Source: Planctomycetaceae bacterium (GTDB lineage: Bacteria; Planctomycetota; Planctomycetia; Planctomycetales; Planctomycetaceae). From it: a stretch of 64,000 nucleotides of DNA. Numbering within the stretch: position 1 is the stretch's first letter; each line of letters opens with the position of its first letter. The stretch covers positions 124,001 through 188,000 of the forward strand of contig JAHBXV010000004.1 in the NCBI GenBank assembly GCA_019636285.1, written 5' to 3'. This document shows positions 53,389-62,544 of this stretch, piece after piece. The notes beneath the pieces are model-generated. The model did not search any database. It was not told where the DNA came from and saw only the letters and a program-made list of their open reading frames with translations. Both the position numbers and the translations under genes were made by a program.

Positions 53389-54624
53389 ATGCCCGGCACT
53401 CTCGACAGTATTGACGACGCGCTCGCCGCCCTGCAGGCGGGCAAAATGGTGATCGTTCTGGACGCCGAGGAGCGGGAGAATGAGGGAGATTTCATTCTTC
53501 CGGCGGAGTCGATCACGCCCGACCAGGTCAAATTCATGCTCCGGCACGGGGCGGGTGTGTTGTGCGTGGCCATGCTCCAGGAGGCCGCTGACCGGCTCCA
53601 ATTGTCTCCCATCGTCGAGAGCACGCGCAATACGGCGCCCAACCGGACCGCGTTTCTAACGCCTGTCGACCATTTTGATGCGGGAAGCGGCGTCAGCGCG
53701 GACAACCGGGCCAAGACGATTCGCGCCCTGTCAGCGCCGACGTCCCGAGCCGAGGATTTTGTTCGCCCCGGACATATTTATCCTTTGCTGGCCAAGGAGG
53801 GAGGCGTCCTGCGGCGCGCGGGCCACACCGAAGCCGCGGTCGACCTGATGCGGCTAGCCGGCCTGGCACCCGTCGGGGTGCTGATTGAAATTCTCAGCGA
53901 GTCCGGCAGCGGCATGGCCGATGGCGGCGAATTGCGCAAAATTGCCGCTGAACACGGGTTGCCGATCATTTCGATCGATGAGCTCATCCGCTATCGCCGC
54001 CGCCGCGAGCGTTTGGTGAATCGCGAGGCTGATGTCGAGTTTGAAACCCGGCGGTACGGCAAGTTTCGCGTCATTGCCTATTCGGTTCAGCATGAGGACC
54101 AGCAACCGCTCGCGATTGTGTGGGGCGATTTGAAGTCCGTCGAGGCTCCGCTGATTCGCATGCACTCGTCGTGCTTCACCGGGGACGTGCTCGATTCTCT
54201 CCGCTGCGATTGCGGAGATCAGCTGCACCAGGCCATGGAGACCATTCACCGCGAAGGAACGGGGGCGGTGGTCTATTTGCCGCAGGAAGGACGCGGCATC
54301 GGCCTGACTGCGAAATTGAAGGCTTATCAGCTTCAGGATCAGGGGTTCGACACGGTCGAGGCGAACCACAAGCTGGGCTTCAAAGCGGACAGTCGCGACT
54401 ATGGAATCGGCCTGCAAATCCTGAAAGATCTGGGCCTGTCGGCGGTCAAGTTGCTCACGAACAACCCCCAGAAAGTGAATGCGTTTCCCGGGTTCGACCT
54501 GACGGTCGTCGAGCAGGTGCCGATCATCGCGCCGCCGGAACAGCACCGCGCCGGCTATTTGAAGACGAAGCGAGACAAGATGGGGCACCTGTTGCCGCCC
54601 GACTTCCCGCCTCTGGGCGACTGA
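53389..54624 (+). CDS. ribBA: Bifunctional DHBP synthase / GTP cyclohydrolase II
   Basis: 411 residues, joining two riboflavin-synthesis enzymes. Residues 1-200 are 3,4-dihydroxy-2-butanone-4-phosphate synthase, with DAEERENEGDF (metal and substrate acids) and RAGHTEAAVDLMRLAG. Residues 205-411 are GTP cyclohydrolase II, with the zinc ligands of CFTGDVLDSLRCDCGDQL, the catalytic stretch YLPQEGRGIGL and LLTNNPQKV. Start at the ATG 53389, which gives the usual N-terminus; a GTG at 53350 would add 13 residues. No FMN riboswitch is seen upstream. A 7-bp hairpin follows the stop. Confidence 0.95.
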   Translation: MPGTLDSIDDALAALQAGKMVIVLDAEERENEGDFILPAESITPDQVKFMLRHGAGVLCVAMLQEAADRLQLSPIVESTRNTAPNRTAFLTPVDHFDAGSGVSADNRAKTIRALSAPTSRAEDFVRPGHIYPLLAKEGGVLRRAGHTEAAVDLMRLAGLAPVGVLIEILSESGSGMADGGELRKIAAEHGLPIISIDELIRYRRRRERLVNREADVEFETRRYGKFRVIAYSVQHEDQQPLAIVWGDLKSVEAPLIRMHSSCFTGDVLDSLRCDCGDQLHQAMETIHREGTGAVVYLPQEGRGIGLTAKLKAYQLQDQGFDTVEANHKLGFKADSRDYGIGLQILKDLGLSAVKLLTNNPQKVNAFPGFDLTVVEQVPIIAPPEQHRAGYLKTKRDKMGHLLPPDFPPLGD

Positions 54625-54643
54625 GCATACCGGGTTCGGAAGG

Positions 54644-54664
54644 GCCCACCATCAACCGGTGGGC
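54644..54664. terminator. Hairpin between ribBA and csrA
   Basis: GCCCACC (54644-54650) pairs with GGTGGGC (54658-54664) around a seven-base loop, 20 bases after the ribBA stop and 110 bases before the convergent csrA stop. No T-tract. It may serve either or both genes. Confidence 0.4.
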
Positions 54665-54775
54665 GCGTTCCCCCTTGGGTTGTCCGCGCGCCATCGGTCG
54701 ACGTGGTCATTCCGCCTAATTCGCTCGTCGGGTGCATCCTGCCCCCTTTCTGAAGAGTTCCAGCCGGACACGGGT

Positions 54776-55045
54776 TCAGGCGGGAACGGCTTCAGCGAAG
54801 GCTGCCAGGAAGCGTTCGGCCGTCAGAGGCTCTTCATCTTCGTCGTGGTCAACGAGGAGGCCATCGACAATCGGACAGCCGAGGCGGCAGTTGGGGTCGT
54901 CTGCCAGTTCCGCCCGCAGAACGCGAACGTGAGACGGGGCCTCGATGCCGAGTTTGACCGTTCCCTTACTGGTGTGAATCACCTTGATGACGATGTCTTC
55001 GCCAACCTTGATGCACTCTGAACGCTTGCGAGTCAAAACGAGCAT
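54776..55045 (-). CDS. csrA: Carbon storage regulator CsrA (with C-terminal extension)
   Basis: 89 residues. The first 48 match CsrA: MLVLTRKRSECIKVGEDIVI, KGTVKLGIEAPSHVRVLRAEL. CsrA binds GGA-containing hairpins in mRNA leaders and controls translation. A 41-residue tail (DDPNCRLGCPIVDGLL, then acidic DEDEEPLT and a helix) exceeds typical 60-residue CsrA. The ATG at 55045 has GGAG nine bases upstream. Five GGA triplets lie in the 45 bases upstream of the start (see finding), suggesting autoregulation. No fliW or flagellar gene is nearby. It converges on ribBA. Confidence 0.92.
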   Translation of the reverse strand: MLVLTRKRSECIKVGEDIVIKVIHTSKGTVKLGIEAPSHVRVLRAELADDPNCRLGCPIVDGLLVDHDEDEEPLTAERFLAAFAEAVPA

Positions 55046-55627
55046 GATTCCACTCCATGTTTGGCAGATTCCGTTCCAGCGAAGGATTCCGTCACCTTCG
55101 CAGGCCAACCGGCGGCTTGCCGTGTTGGCTGAAAGGAGCTATTGCGAAGGTCGTGCCAAACCAGTCAAGATCAGTTCGGCAGGATTTGCCGGTTGTGTAA
55201 TATGTTTAATGGTATGGTGTTGCGTTTCATTTGTGTTACGGGTGATGTTTCAAATTCGGTCTGGACTCATCGTGTCAAGACGGGTTTTGGAGAAAGTTAC
55301 ATTCCTCGAGATCGGCCAGTATCACTTTGTGGGAAGAAATTGCACAATCGGGGGCTCGAGCGATCTTCAGGAGCCATGATGCCGTGATTCGCTGTCTCAG
55401 TCCTGATGACAGGGTTGCCAGCTATTCACTGTGGGCCATGGCTTTCGATACCGTCGACATTGCGGAACGATTCGGACGACCTCTCAGCGAACCGGCTTCG
55501 CTTGCATCGTTTGTGGCATCGTCTATACTGCCCGATCCGGAGAGGTGGCTCGGTCACATCGTCTCTTCAGGAAGAATGTTAAGACGGCAAGCCGAGCTGT
55601 CTGGATGTCAGGAAAGGTCGGATCGAA
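55046..55627. other. Divergent intergenic region csrA / rpmB
   Basis: 580 bases. It contains the csrA leader with GGA motifs, an A/T-rich section at about 55195-55260 and the rpmB promoter described separately. Frames of 66-131 codons seen here are not supported. Confidence 0.5.
55502..55529 (+). promoter_or_regulatory. Sigma-70-type promoter upstream of rpmB
   Basis: TTGCAT (55502-55507), 16-base spacer, TATACT (55524-55529), about 100 bases ahead of the rpmB ATG. Four of six and five of six bases match the consensus. Confidence 0.5.
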
Positions 55628-55897
55628 ATGACTGCCGAATGCTATCTGTGCGCGAAGCGACCCGTGCGGGGCAACTCTTTGCGGCAACGCGGTAAGCCGA
55701 AGTACCTCGGCGGTAACGGTCGCAAGACGACCGGCATCACCAAGCGGTGGTTCAAGCCGAACCTCCAGGCGATCAATATTCAGGAAGGTGCCGAGGCGAA
55801 GAAGGTTCGCGTTTGCGCCCAGTGCATTCGCAGTGGCCTGGTGACGAAGAAGATCGTCCGCGCCGCCTTTACTCTGCCGACTGCCGCGAAGAACTAA
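55628..55897 (+). CDS. rpmB: 50S ribosomal protein L28 (zinc-type)
   Basis: 89 residues. The bL28 signature is recognisable: a short N-terminus with CYLCAKRPVRGNSL, then GRKTTGITKRWFKPNLQ and a C-terminal RVCAQCIRSGLVTKKI. Two Cys pairs (C5/C8 and C63/C66) would hold a zinc ion, the C+ form. AGGAAAGG lies about nine bases upstream of the ATG. It is followed 67 bases later by gatC, probably on the same transcript. Confidence 0.92.
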   Translation: MTAECYLCAKRPVRGNSLRQRGKPKYLGGNGRKTTGITKRWFKPNLQAINIQEGAEAKKVRVCAQCIRSGLVTKKIVRAAFTLPTAAKN

Positions 55898-55967
55898 GGG
55901 GAGTATCCCCAGGTCTTCGAGTATCTTTCGCGAACAGCGTGCATTCAGAGTCTCTCGGAGTGGCATG

Positions 55968-56258
55968 ATGTCGCTGACATCGGAGCAGGTGCGCAAAGTG
56001 GCGAGCCTCGCCCGCCTGGAACTCAGCGACGCCGAGCTGTCCGATCTGGGTGCCAAGCTGGGGCAGACGCTCGACTACGTGGCCCGTCTGAACGAGCTGG
56101 ACACGGATGGCGTCGAGCCGCTGGTTCACGCGATCGAACTGTCCAACGTCTTGCGTCCGGATGTGCTCGCGCCCAGTCTGCCTCGCGATCGGGGCCTGGC
56201 CAACGCGCCGCGGACGGACGGAAAACATTTTCTGGTTCCCGCCATTCTTGAGGGCTAG
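55968..56258 (+). CDS. gatC: Aspartyl/glutamyl-tRNA amidotransferase subunit C
   Basis: 96 residues of typical GatC: SEQVRKVASLARLELSDAEL at the N-terminus, LGQTLDYVARLNELDTDGVEP and a C-terminal DGKHFLVPAILE. The subunit tethers GatA to GatB. The ATG at 55968 has GGAG seven bases upstream; the ATG at 55965 is also possible. It is upstream of gatA by 187 bases. Confidence 0.93.
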   Translation: MSLTSEQVRKVASLARLELSDAELSDLGAKLGQTLDYVARLNELDTDGVEPLVHAIELSNVLRPDVLAPSLPRDRGLANAPRTDGKHFLVPAILEG

Positions 56259-56445
56259 TGCCCGGTTGGGGGCTGGTTCACTGCGTTGATCGGCGGGATG
56301 GAATTCACGAACGGTCGACCGAGAAGTGACGACCGGCGAAGCGGGACACTCAAACAGCGTCAAGACCCTCTGGACAAGCGAAAATCGGCTGAAATCGCAG
56401 CGGTTTCCGAGCCGCCAACCGGGTCTTGACGGAGGCTCTCGTCAC

Positions 56446-57918
56446 ATGTCTTCCCTGCTGAATCTTCCCGCGGCCGAACTGGTGACTCGACTGGCTGCCG
56501 GTGATGTCACTTCGGCGGCGCTCACCGAGGAATGTTTGGCGGCCATCTCTCAGCGAGATTCGTCCGTTCGAGCATTTCTGAATGTTGATGTCGAGCGATC
56601 GCTGGCGCAGGCCCGGTCGATTGACGCCCGGCGGGCGGCCGGTGAATCAATCGGCATACTGCAAGGTCTCCCGATCGCTGTGAAGGATCTCATCTGCGAA
56701 GAGGGAGTCTCCTGCACCTGTGCCAGTCGGATGCTGGAAAACTACATTTCGCCCTACAGTGCTCATGTGATTGAACGGCTGCGCGCGGCGGGAGCCGTAC
56801 TGGTCGGTCGGGCCAACATGGACGAATTCGCGATGGGTTCGTCGGGCGAGAACTCGGCCTTTCAGGTGACAGCCAATCCGTGGGATCTCGAACGAACACC
56901 GGGGGGATCGAGCAGCGGATCGGCGGCGGCGGTGGCGGGACGACTGACGCCTATGTCGCTGGGAAGCGATACCGGCGGATCGATCCGGCAGCCGGCGAGT
57001 CTGTGCGGTGTCGTCGGCCTCAAGCCAACGTATGGCCGCGTTTCGCGATATGGACTGGTCGCCTTCGCCAGTTCGCTCGATCAAATCGGTCCCTTCGCGA
57101 GCGATGTTCACGGAGCGGCTTTATTGCTGGAAGCCATGGCTGGTCACGATCCGCGCGACTCGACTTCGGTCGATCGACCGGTCCCTAGCTATACCAACTC
57201 GCTGAACGAGCCGCTGAAGGGGCTGCGAATTGGCGTAGCCCGGGAACATTTTGCGGAAGGACTGGACGACGAAGTGGCAGAGGTCGTACGCCGCGCGCTG
57301 GACGTCTACCGCTCGCTGGGGGCGGAACTGATCGACATTGAGCTGCCGCACTCGAAGTACGCGGTCGCGGTTTACTACCTGATCGCGCCGAGCGAGGCGT
57401 CGAGCAACCTGGCCCGCTACGAGGGGATTCATTACGGGCATCGGACGGAGAAAGCCGGTTCCCTGGCGGACTTGTACGCTCGCAGTCGCGGCGAAGCCTT
57501 CGGGACCGAGGTCAAACGCCGGATCATGCTGGGCGTGTATGCCCTCTCCTCCGGCTACTACGACCAGTACTACGTCAAGGCGCTCAAAGTTCGACGGCTG
57601 ATTCGCAATGACTTTGATGCGGCTTTCGCCAAGGTTGATGTCATCGCCGGCCCGGTCACTCCTTCAACGGCTTTCAAGCTGGGCGAGCGGACCAGCGATC
57701 CGATGGCCATGTATCTGTCCGATATCTACACCATCCCCGCGAATCTGGCCGGAATCCCCGGGATCTCGATTCCAGCAGGACTGTCGCCCTCGGGGTTACC
57801 CGTCGGCTTACAGTTGCAGGCGGCACCATTCGCCGAAGAGACGCTGCTGCGGGCGGCAAGAATGTTCGAGGCGGCGACCGACCACCACCGGCTGATCCCA
57901 CCGATGGCACGGAGTTAG
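56446..57918 (+). CDS. gatA: Asp/Glu-tRNA amidotransferase subunit A (glutamyl amidase)
   Basis: 490 residues of the amidase-signature family. The catalytic Lys is in [10 protein letters not shown], the cis-Ser in [16 protein letters not shown], and [12 protein letters not shown] provides the signature. The enzyme releases ammonia from glutamine, which GatB uses to convert Glu-tRNA(Gln) and/or Asp-tRNA(Asn). GGAGG lies ten bases before the ATG at 56446; the longer frame from 56326 has no typical N-terminus. Its TAG stop falls within the left end of repeat copy C. Confidence 0.95.
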   Translation: MSSLLNLPAAELVTRLAAGDVTSAALTEECLAAISQRDSSVRAFLNVDVERSLAQARSIDARRAAGESIGILQGLPIAVKDLICEEGVSCTCASRMLENYISPYSAHVIERLRAAGAVLVGRANMDEFAMGSSGENSAFQVTANPWDLERTPGGSSSGSAAAVAGRLTPMSLGSDTGGSIRQPASLCGVVGLKPTYGRVSRYGLVAFASSLDQIGPFASDVHGAALLLEAMAGHDPRDSTSVDRPVPSYTNSLNEPLKGLRIGVAREHFAEGLDDEVAEVVRRALDVYRSLGAELIDIELPHSKYAVAVYYLIAPSEASSNLARYEGIHYGHRTEKAGSLADLYARSRGEAFGTEVKRRIMLGVYALSSGYYDQYYVKALKVRRLIRNDFDAAFAKVDVIAGPVTPSTAFKLGERTSDPMAMYLSDIYTIPANLAGIPGISIPAGLSPSGLPVGLQLQAAPFAEETLLRAARMFEAATDHHRLIPPMARS

Positions 57919-58050
57919 TGTTTTGTCACGCTTGAGTATTTGGGTGGCACTGGCTCTGCCAGTGTGCCTTAGTTTTTTTTGCCATAGGACAAGATGCACT
58001 GGCAGAGCCAGTGGCACACGTCCGCGTCGATAGCATAGACAGAGTGCTAA
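57915..58050. repeat. Double-hairpin element (copy C) between gatA and gatB
   Basis: 136 bp. The ends TTAGTGTTTTGTC (57915-57927) and GACAGAGTGCTAA (58038-58050) are imperfect inverted repeats in which all four mismatches are transitions. Inside lie two hairpins: CACTGGC/GCCAGTG at 57948-57964 and again at 57997-58013. The inner 17-bp segments are inverted copies of each other. The gatA stop codon TAG is part of the left end. Related to copies A and B. Confidence 0.75.
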
Positions 58051-58119
58051 CCATATCTCGCGGGACTCGTTGGCGAATTCGCCGGTTCGACGCAGCACAC
58101 ATTGATGGGCGGAAGCGGC

Positions 58120-59604
58120 ATGAGCTATGACGTGATTATCGGGCTGGAAGTTCACGTCCAGTTGCAGACGGTCTCCAAGATCTTCTGCGGCTGCAGCACG
58201 GCTTTCAATCCCGATCAGCCGAACGTGCAGACGTGCCCGGTGTGCCTGGGGCTGCCCGGTGCCCTTCCCGTTCTGAACGCGGAAGCCTTTCGCCTGGCCG
58301 TGAAGACCGCGCTGGCGCTCAACTGCCAGATCGCCGGATTCACCAAGTGGGATCGTAAGCAGTACTTCTATCCCGATCTTCCCAAGGGTTATCAGATCAG
58401 CCAGTATGACTTGCCGTTCAGCCACGACGGTCATGTCGACGTGGTGACGGAGGCAGACGGCGGGGCGGTTCGTCGTGTCCGCATTCTGCGGGCGCATTTG
58501 GAAGAAGACGCCGGCAAGAACATGCACGACGAAAGCGGTCGCGGTCGCGACAGCTTGGTCGACCTGAATCGCGCCGGCACGCCGCTCGTCGAGATCGTGA
58601 CGCATCCCGATCTGCGGTCCGCCGAAGAGGCTCGGCTGTTCCTGCAGGATTTACGATTGCTGCTGACGGACATCGGTGTGTCGGACTGCAACATGCAGGA
58701 GGGCAGCCTGCGCTGCGATGCGAACGTCAACCTGCACGTCCATCAGCCCGATGGCAGCAAGGTGGCGACGCCGATTGTCGAAGTGAAGAACATCAACAGC
58801 TTCCGGTTTACCGAGCAAGCAATTCTTCACGAAGTCGAACGGCAGTGGGAGCTTTATCAGAAAACGAAACAGACCATCAAGGACGCTCCCAAGTCGACGC
58901 GCGGCTTCGACCCCGCGCGGGGCGTTACCTATGCGATGCGCGAAAAGGAAGAAGCCGCCGACTATCGCTATTTCCCCGATCCTGATTTGGTCCCGGTGAC
59001 TGTCACCGACGAACAGATCGCCACATTGCGGGGTGAGTTGGGCGAACTGCCGGCCGCACGGCGAGCACGCTATCGCGACCAGTACCAGCTTTCAGCCTAT
59101 GACGCGGGCGTCATCATCGACCAGGGCCGCGAGTACTCCAGGTACTTTGAAGTTGTTGCCGAGGGCTGCGGCGATGGCAAGCAGGCCGCGAACTGGCTGA
59201 CGCAGGACGTCCAGCGCGAACTCAACGAGCGCGGCCTGACGATTGCCACGTTCCCCGTTCCGGCGGACGTGTTGGCGGACCTGCTCAAGCGGGTGACGAA
59301 CAAGCAGTTGACCATCAAGGCCGCCCGCGAAGTGTTTGGCGCACTGCTGGAAGGCGAAGAGACCGCCACGACTGCACGAATCGAGGCGATCGTCGCCGAG
59401 CGCGGTTTGGCGATCGTGCAGGATGACGGGGCGATCGACGCGGCCATCGCGGATGTGATCGCCCGCAATCCGAAACCCGTCGCCGACTTCAAAGCGGGCA
59501 AACAGCAGGCCGCCGGAGCGCTCATCGGTCAGGTGATGCGGGCCGTCAAAGGAGCCGACCCGCAGCAGGTTCGTGAACGCTTGATTGCCAAGCTCAGTGA
59601 GTAG
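58120..59604 (+). CDS. gatB: Asp/Glu-tRNA amidotransferase subunit B
   Basis: 494 residues. GatB signatures: [57 protein letters not shown]-type ([13 protein letters not shown]), [14 protein letters not shown] and VEVKNINSF, with a C-terminal YqeY-like helical domain ([19 protein letters not shown]). Two Cys pairs (residues about 26-45) match a zinc site. It activates the acyl-tRNA by phosphorylation and uses ammonia from GatA. The ATG at 58120 matches the family start; ATG at 58105 and TTG at 58102 are alternatives. Separated from gatA by the repeat element. Confidence 0.95.
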   Translation: MSYDVIIGLEVHVQLQTVSKIFCGCSTAFNPDQPNVQTCPVCLGLPGALPVLNAEAFRLAVKTALALNCQIAGFTKWDRKQYFYPDLPKGYQISQYDLPFSHDGHVDVVTEADGGAVRRVRILRAHLEEDAGKNMHDESGRGRDSLVDLNRAGTPLVEIVTHPDLRSAEEARLFLQDLRLLLTDIGVSDCNMQEGSLRCDANVNLHVHQPDGSKVATPIVEVKNINSFRFTEQAILHEVERQWELYQKTKQTIKDAPKSTRGFDPARGVTYAMREKEEAADYRYFPDPDLVPVTVTDEQIATLRGELGELPAARRARYRDQYQLSAYDAGVIIDQGREYSRYFEVVAEGCGDGKQAANWLTQDVQRELNERGLTIATFPVPADVLADLLKRVTNKQLTIKAAREVFGALLEGEETATTARIEAIVAERGLAIVQDDGAIDAAIADVIARNPKPVADFKAGKQQAAGALIGQVMRAVKGADPQQVRERLIAKLSE

Positions 59605-59615
59605 CGCTCGCTGAG

Positions 59616-60401
59616 TTATACCGGTCGCGATTCCACCGTCACTTCCGTCCCCACTTCCACAATTCCACCGCCGCGCGAGATCATGCGCGTGTTGGCAGTC
59701 AGTCGGTAGAAGTGGTTAAACCGTTCGCGGGGGACCGAAGCCGGGAGCGTGGCTTCACGCCTCGCTGCGAACGTCTTCTGAAACATCGCGGTCGGTTCGC
59801 CCGTGTGGGAGTCGCGCGACGGCACAGCGCACCGCTGACAGGGGTTTGTCACTTCGAGGACAACGTCCCCCAAGCGGATGGTGCCCCCCTGCCCCGTTGC
59901 GCTCAAGAGCGAGTCTTCCCAGAACGGCGGGACGTCTTCGACTTCGAGGTTCGCACGAAACCGGCGACGGACTTCATCGACGGTCAAACTGGGGAACCAG
60001 CTCGCGACCATTTCGAGAGTGGCCGTACTGACGAGCGTTGGCCCCGGAGAGTCGAGGTCATCGGGAAATCCGTTCTCGGTATTTTCGATGAGGCGACAGG
60101 CGATTTCGAGGTGTTCGGACAATCGTTGTTCGATCTCGACGCGATCGGCATCGATGTGAAGAGTTGGGGCGGTTTCGTCGGACGCCCCGAAACGGCACGC
60201 TCGGGCGACGGGATCGATTGCGATGGTCAGGCGATGGAAGGCCGGAAGTCGCTTTGCCGTCAGAATCTGGCCTGCCGAATCGACGAGGGCGAAGCGGCGG
60301 TCTTGCTCGATCGCCCCTGTCGGGAGGAAAACGGCTTGACTGGTGGAGAATCCCGGCGACGATTTAAGAGGATAGATCGTGACGCGGGCGAGTCGAGCCA
60401 T
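59616..60401 (-). CDS. MOSC-domain protein (YcbX/mARC-like)
   Basis: 261 residues. The N-terminal 110 residues are the MOSC beta-barrel (VTIYPLKSSPGF, DRRFALVDSAGQILTAKRLP). The C-terminal MOSC domain contains RRRFRANLEVED, FWEDSLLSATGQGGTIRLGDV and NPCQRCAVPSRDSHTGE; the Cys of that motif coordinates molybdenum in the mARC group. The family reduces N-hydroxylated compounds or traffics sulfur. No molybdenum-cofactor genes are nearby. It is divergent from the CPXCG gene and closely convergent with gatB (11 bases between stops). Confidence 0.88.
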   Translation of the reverse strand: MARLARVTIYPLKSSPGFSTSQAVFLPTGAIEQDRRFALVDSAGQILTAKRLPAFHRLTIAIDPVARACRFGASDETAPTLHIDADRVEIEQRLSEHLEIACRLIENTENGFPDDLDSPGPTLVSTATLEMVASWFPSLTVDEVRRRFRANLEVEDVPPFWEDSLLSATGQGGTIRLGDVVLEVTNPCQRCAVPSRDSHTGEPTAMFQKTFAARREATLPASVPRERFNHFYRLTANTRMISRGGGIVEVGTEVTVESRPV

Positions 60402-60499
60402 GTCGATAGCCTGAAGTTCGTGCTCCGGGAAGTCTTCGCGAGGAAGATCGCCAGACTGGATCGTATGCGAAGACGGTTCCGGAAAGGAGTGTGGTCAGC

Positions 60500-60721
60500 A
60501 TGAGTCGCAACCGGAAACATGGGCACGGCGTCCCCGCCTCGCCCGAAGCCAGTTACATCTGTCAGCACTGCGGCGAGGAAATCGTGATCCCCGTCGACCC
60601 GACGCAGGGCGAGCACCAGGAATATACGGAAGACTGCCCCGTCTGCTGCTTCCCGCACCTCATTCACGTCGACGTGGACGAAGAGGGACGCTGTATGGTC
60701 TGGGCCGAGACAGAAGACTAA
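60500..60721 (+). CDS. CPXCG-motif small zinc-ribbon protein
   Basis: 73 residues. Cys pairs C21-x2-C24 (ICQHCGEEI) and C46-x2-C49 (CPVCC) with a central EHQEYTEDCPVC correspond to the CPXCG family of single zinc ribbons. Function is unknown in all members. AAAGGAG lies ten bases upstream of the ATG at 60500, which excludes a GTG at 60491. A hairpin follows its stop. Confidence 0.85.
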   Translation: MSRNRKHGHGVPASPEASYICQHCGEEIVIPVDPTQGEHQEYTEDCPVCCFPHLIHVDVDEEGRCMVWAETED

Positions 60722-60724
60722 GAT

Positions 60725-60759
60725 CCGGGGCTTTCATCGAGCACTGACGAAAGCCCCGG
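60725..60759. terminator. Hairpin between convergent CPXCG and membrane-protein genes
   Basis: An 11-bp perfect stem (CCGGGGCTTTC at 60725-60735 with its complement at 60749-60759) and 13-base loop follow three bases after the CPXCG stop and lie 15 bases from the next gene's stop. No T-tract. It may stop both transcripts. Confidence 0.5.
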
Positions 60760-60774
60760 GTAAAGTCGAGTGAC

Positions 60775-62544
60775 TTATTCGCCGGTCATCGGTGGCGGCT
60801 CATTCGTCAGTTCCGAAGTCATTCTCATCTTGCGCGCGCTCACGGCGAGCCCGGCCGCGAAGCAGATGAGCCCACCCAGGACCGAAGCCCACGCCATGGG
60901 GTTGCGGCTCAAGAGCAGCAGCGACCCTGCGAGCAGGCCGAGATACAGACCGGCCGCCGTGGTCACCATGATCGCCGCCGTCAGATGGTCGCGCTGACGG
61001 CTCATCCACCAGGCACCCCAGAAGGGAAACGCCATCCCGATCAGGTAGGTCATCGCCAGTGGCGGCGTCAGCCCATAGAGCGACCGGGCCGAAAGGATTG
61101 CCGCGCCAAAGACGAACGCGACTGCCATCGCGGCGGCCAACTGGCCGAGCATGCGAGCCAGCGAATCGTTCCAGATCACGCTGGCCGCGAGCATGGCGAT
61201 CATCGCGAGGTGCCAGGGAATCGCGCCGCGGCTGCTCGTCCAGAGCGTATTCCACAAAAACGTATTCGTCGCCAGAAGCAGGAGTCCCGCTCCCAGAATC
61301 CAATAACGGGAATGGTGCGGCGCGCGGATTCCCTGCCAGATCGAAAGCGCCGTTGCGGCGAGTAACGGCAGGCCGTTTGTCGGGCCAAAGGTTTCCACCT
61401 CAAAGGTATGCGGACCGACAACAGCCGCGAGCGCGGTCAGGCCGATCAGGGCGTCGATTGTCCACGCGGGACCGCTGCGGAATAGCGCATAGACATGCAG
61501 CGCCACGAGCCCAACGAGTGCGACCTGCAACGGCGATCCGAAGTATTCGGCATGCAGATGTAGGAAGTTCGCCTCCGGAATGGCGACTGGCGCTCCAGTG
61601 AGCGAAAGCGGAACGCAGACGAGCGGCACCGCGAGGGCGAGGTTTTGGGTCATGCGGTATCCAACCGAACGCCCAAGTTCAAACACGACCATCGCGACGG
61701 GAATCACGAAGGGCGTCAGAAAATACGGCGCGAATTCGCTGACCGTACCGCTGCGGGGATGGAACGAGATGGTCAGATAGAACGCCCGCAAAACGACGGC
61801 GATTCCCATCGCGACGAAAAGCGACCACGGATAGGCGGGCCAGATCCACGGAGTTTGCCGCATGACGGCAACATCACGTCCTCGCCACGCAGCGGGGAGC
61901 AGCGTTAGCGTGACCAGACCGGCCGCGGCGGGAAACAACATGACACCCAAGAGCGTCTGTCTCAGACCGGCCGCATTGTCGGCCAGGCCAACAACGTTCA
62001 GTGAGTGATCGAGGACCAGCGGATACAGAAAGAAGAGCGAGAAGAACAGGTACATTGGAACGCGCAGACACCAGGGGAAATGAATGCGCGTCAGCCGTAG
62101 CGTGACTTCACTCAGGACGATCGCAAACGCGAGCCCTCCGGCCAGCAGATAGGGCGCGATGGGGACGTGCAGCGAAATCGGTTTATCGCAATTGACGCTC
62201 ATCGCGACGAGTAGCAAGACCAGCGTCAGTAACAACGTTCTCGCGTCGTCCCAGATGCGGCCCCAGCGGACGACCCAGACGGCCGTCGCCGCCAGCACGA
62301 TGGAGTATCCCGCGAAGACCAGCCAGAGGATGGTGTTGTTGAAACCGACTTCGGTGATATTGCGGGCGGCCTCCTCGTCATGAAACAGACCATGCAGGCC
62401 GAGGAGGATGAAGACCGCGCTGAGAGGATAAAACGGATTGTGATTCGTGATGTATTTCGCGAGAGAACCGAAGGGACTGGCAGTGGCTAATGGCGGGAGG
62501 GGCGGCGATTCATCGGGAGGAATGGGGATGGAGGCAGAGGACAT
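60775..62544 (-). CDS. Polytopic membrane protein, unknown function
   Basis: 589 residues with roughly 14-16 TM helices. The ATG at 62544 has GGAG nine bases upstream. A Pro-rich cytoplasmic N-terminus (about 40 residues) is followed by closely spaced hydrophobic helices, with few charged loops; TWLVRWGRIWDDAR-like short basic loops mark the inside. No transporter signature is recognised. A polymer-biosynthesis or sensor role is possible but not supported. A perfect palindrome lies 114-127 bases upstream. Confidence 0.75.
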   Translation of the reverse strand: MSSASIPIPPDESPPLPPLATASPFGSLAKYITNHNPFYPLSAVFILLGLHGLFHDEEAARNITEVGFNNTILWLVFAGYSIVLAATAVWVVRWGRIWDDARTLLLTLVLLLVAMSVNCDKPISLHVPIAPYLLAGGLAFAIVLSEVTLRLTRIHFPWCLRVPMYLFFSLFFLYPLVLDHSLNVVGLADNAAGLRQTLLGVMLFPAAAGLVTLTLLPAAWRGRDVAVMRQTPWIWPAYPWSLFVAMGIAVVLRAFYLTISFHPRSGTVSEFAPYFLTPFVIPVAMVVFELGRSVGYRMTQNLALAVPLVCVPLSLTGAPVAIPEANFLHLHAEYFGSPLQVALVGLVALHVYALFRSGPAWTIDALIGLTALAAVVGPHTFEVETFGPTNGLPLLAATALSIWQGIRAPHHSRYWILGAGLLLLATNTFLWNTLWTSSRGAIPWHLAMIAMLAASVIWNDSLARMLGQLAAAMAVAFVFGAAILSARSLYGLTPPLAMTYLIGMAFPFWGAWWMSRQRDHLTAAIMVTTAAGLYLGLLAGSLLLLSRNPMAWASVLGGLICFAAGLAVSARKMRMTSELTNEPPPMTGE

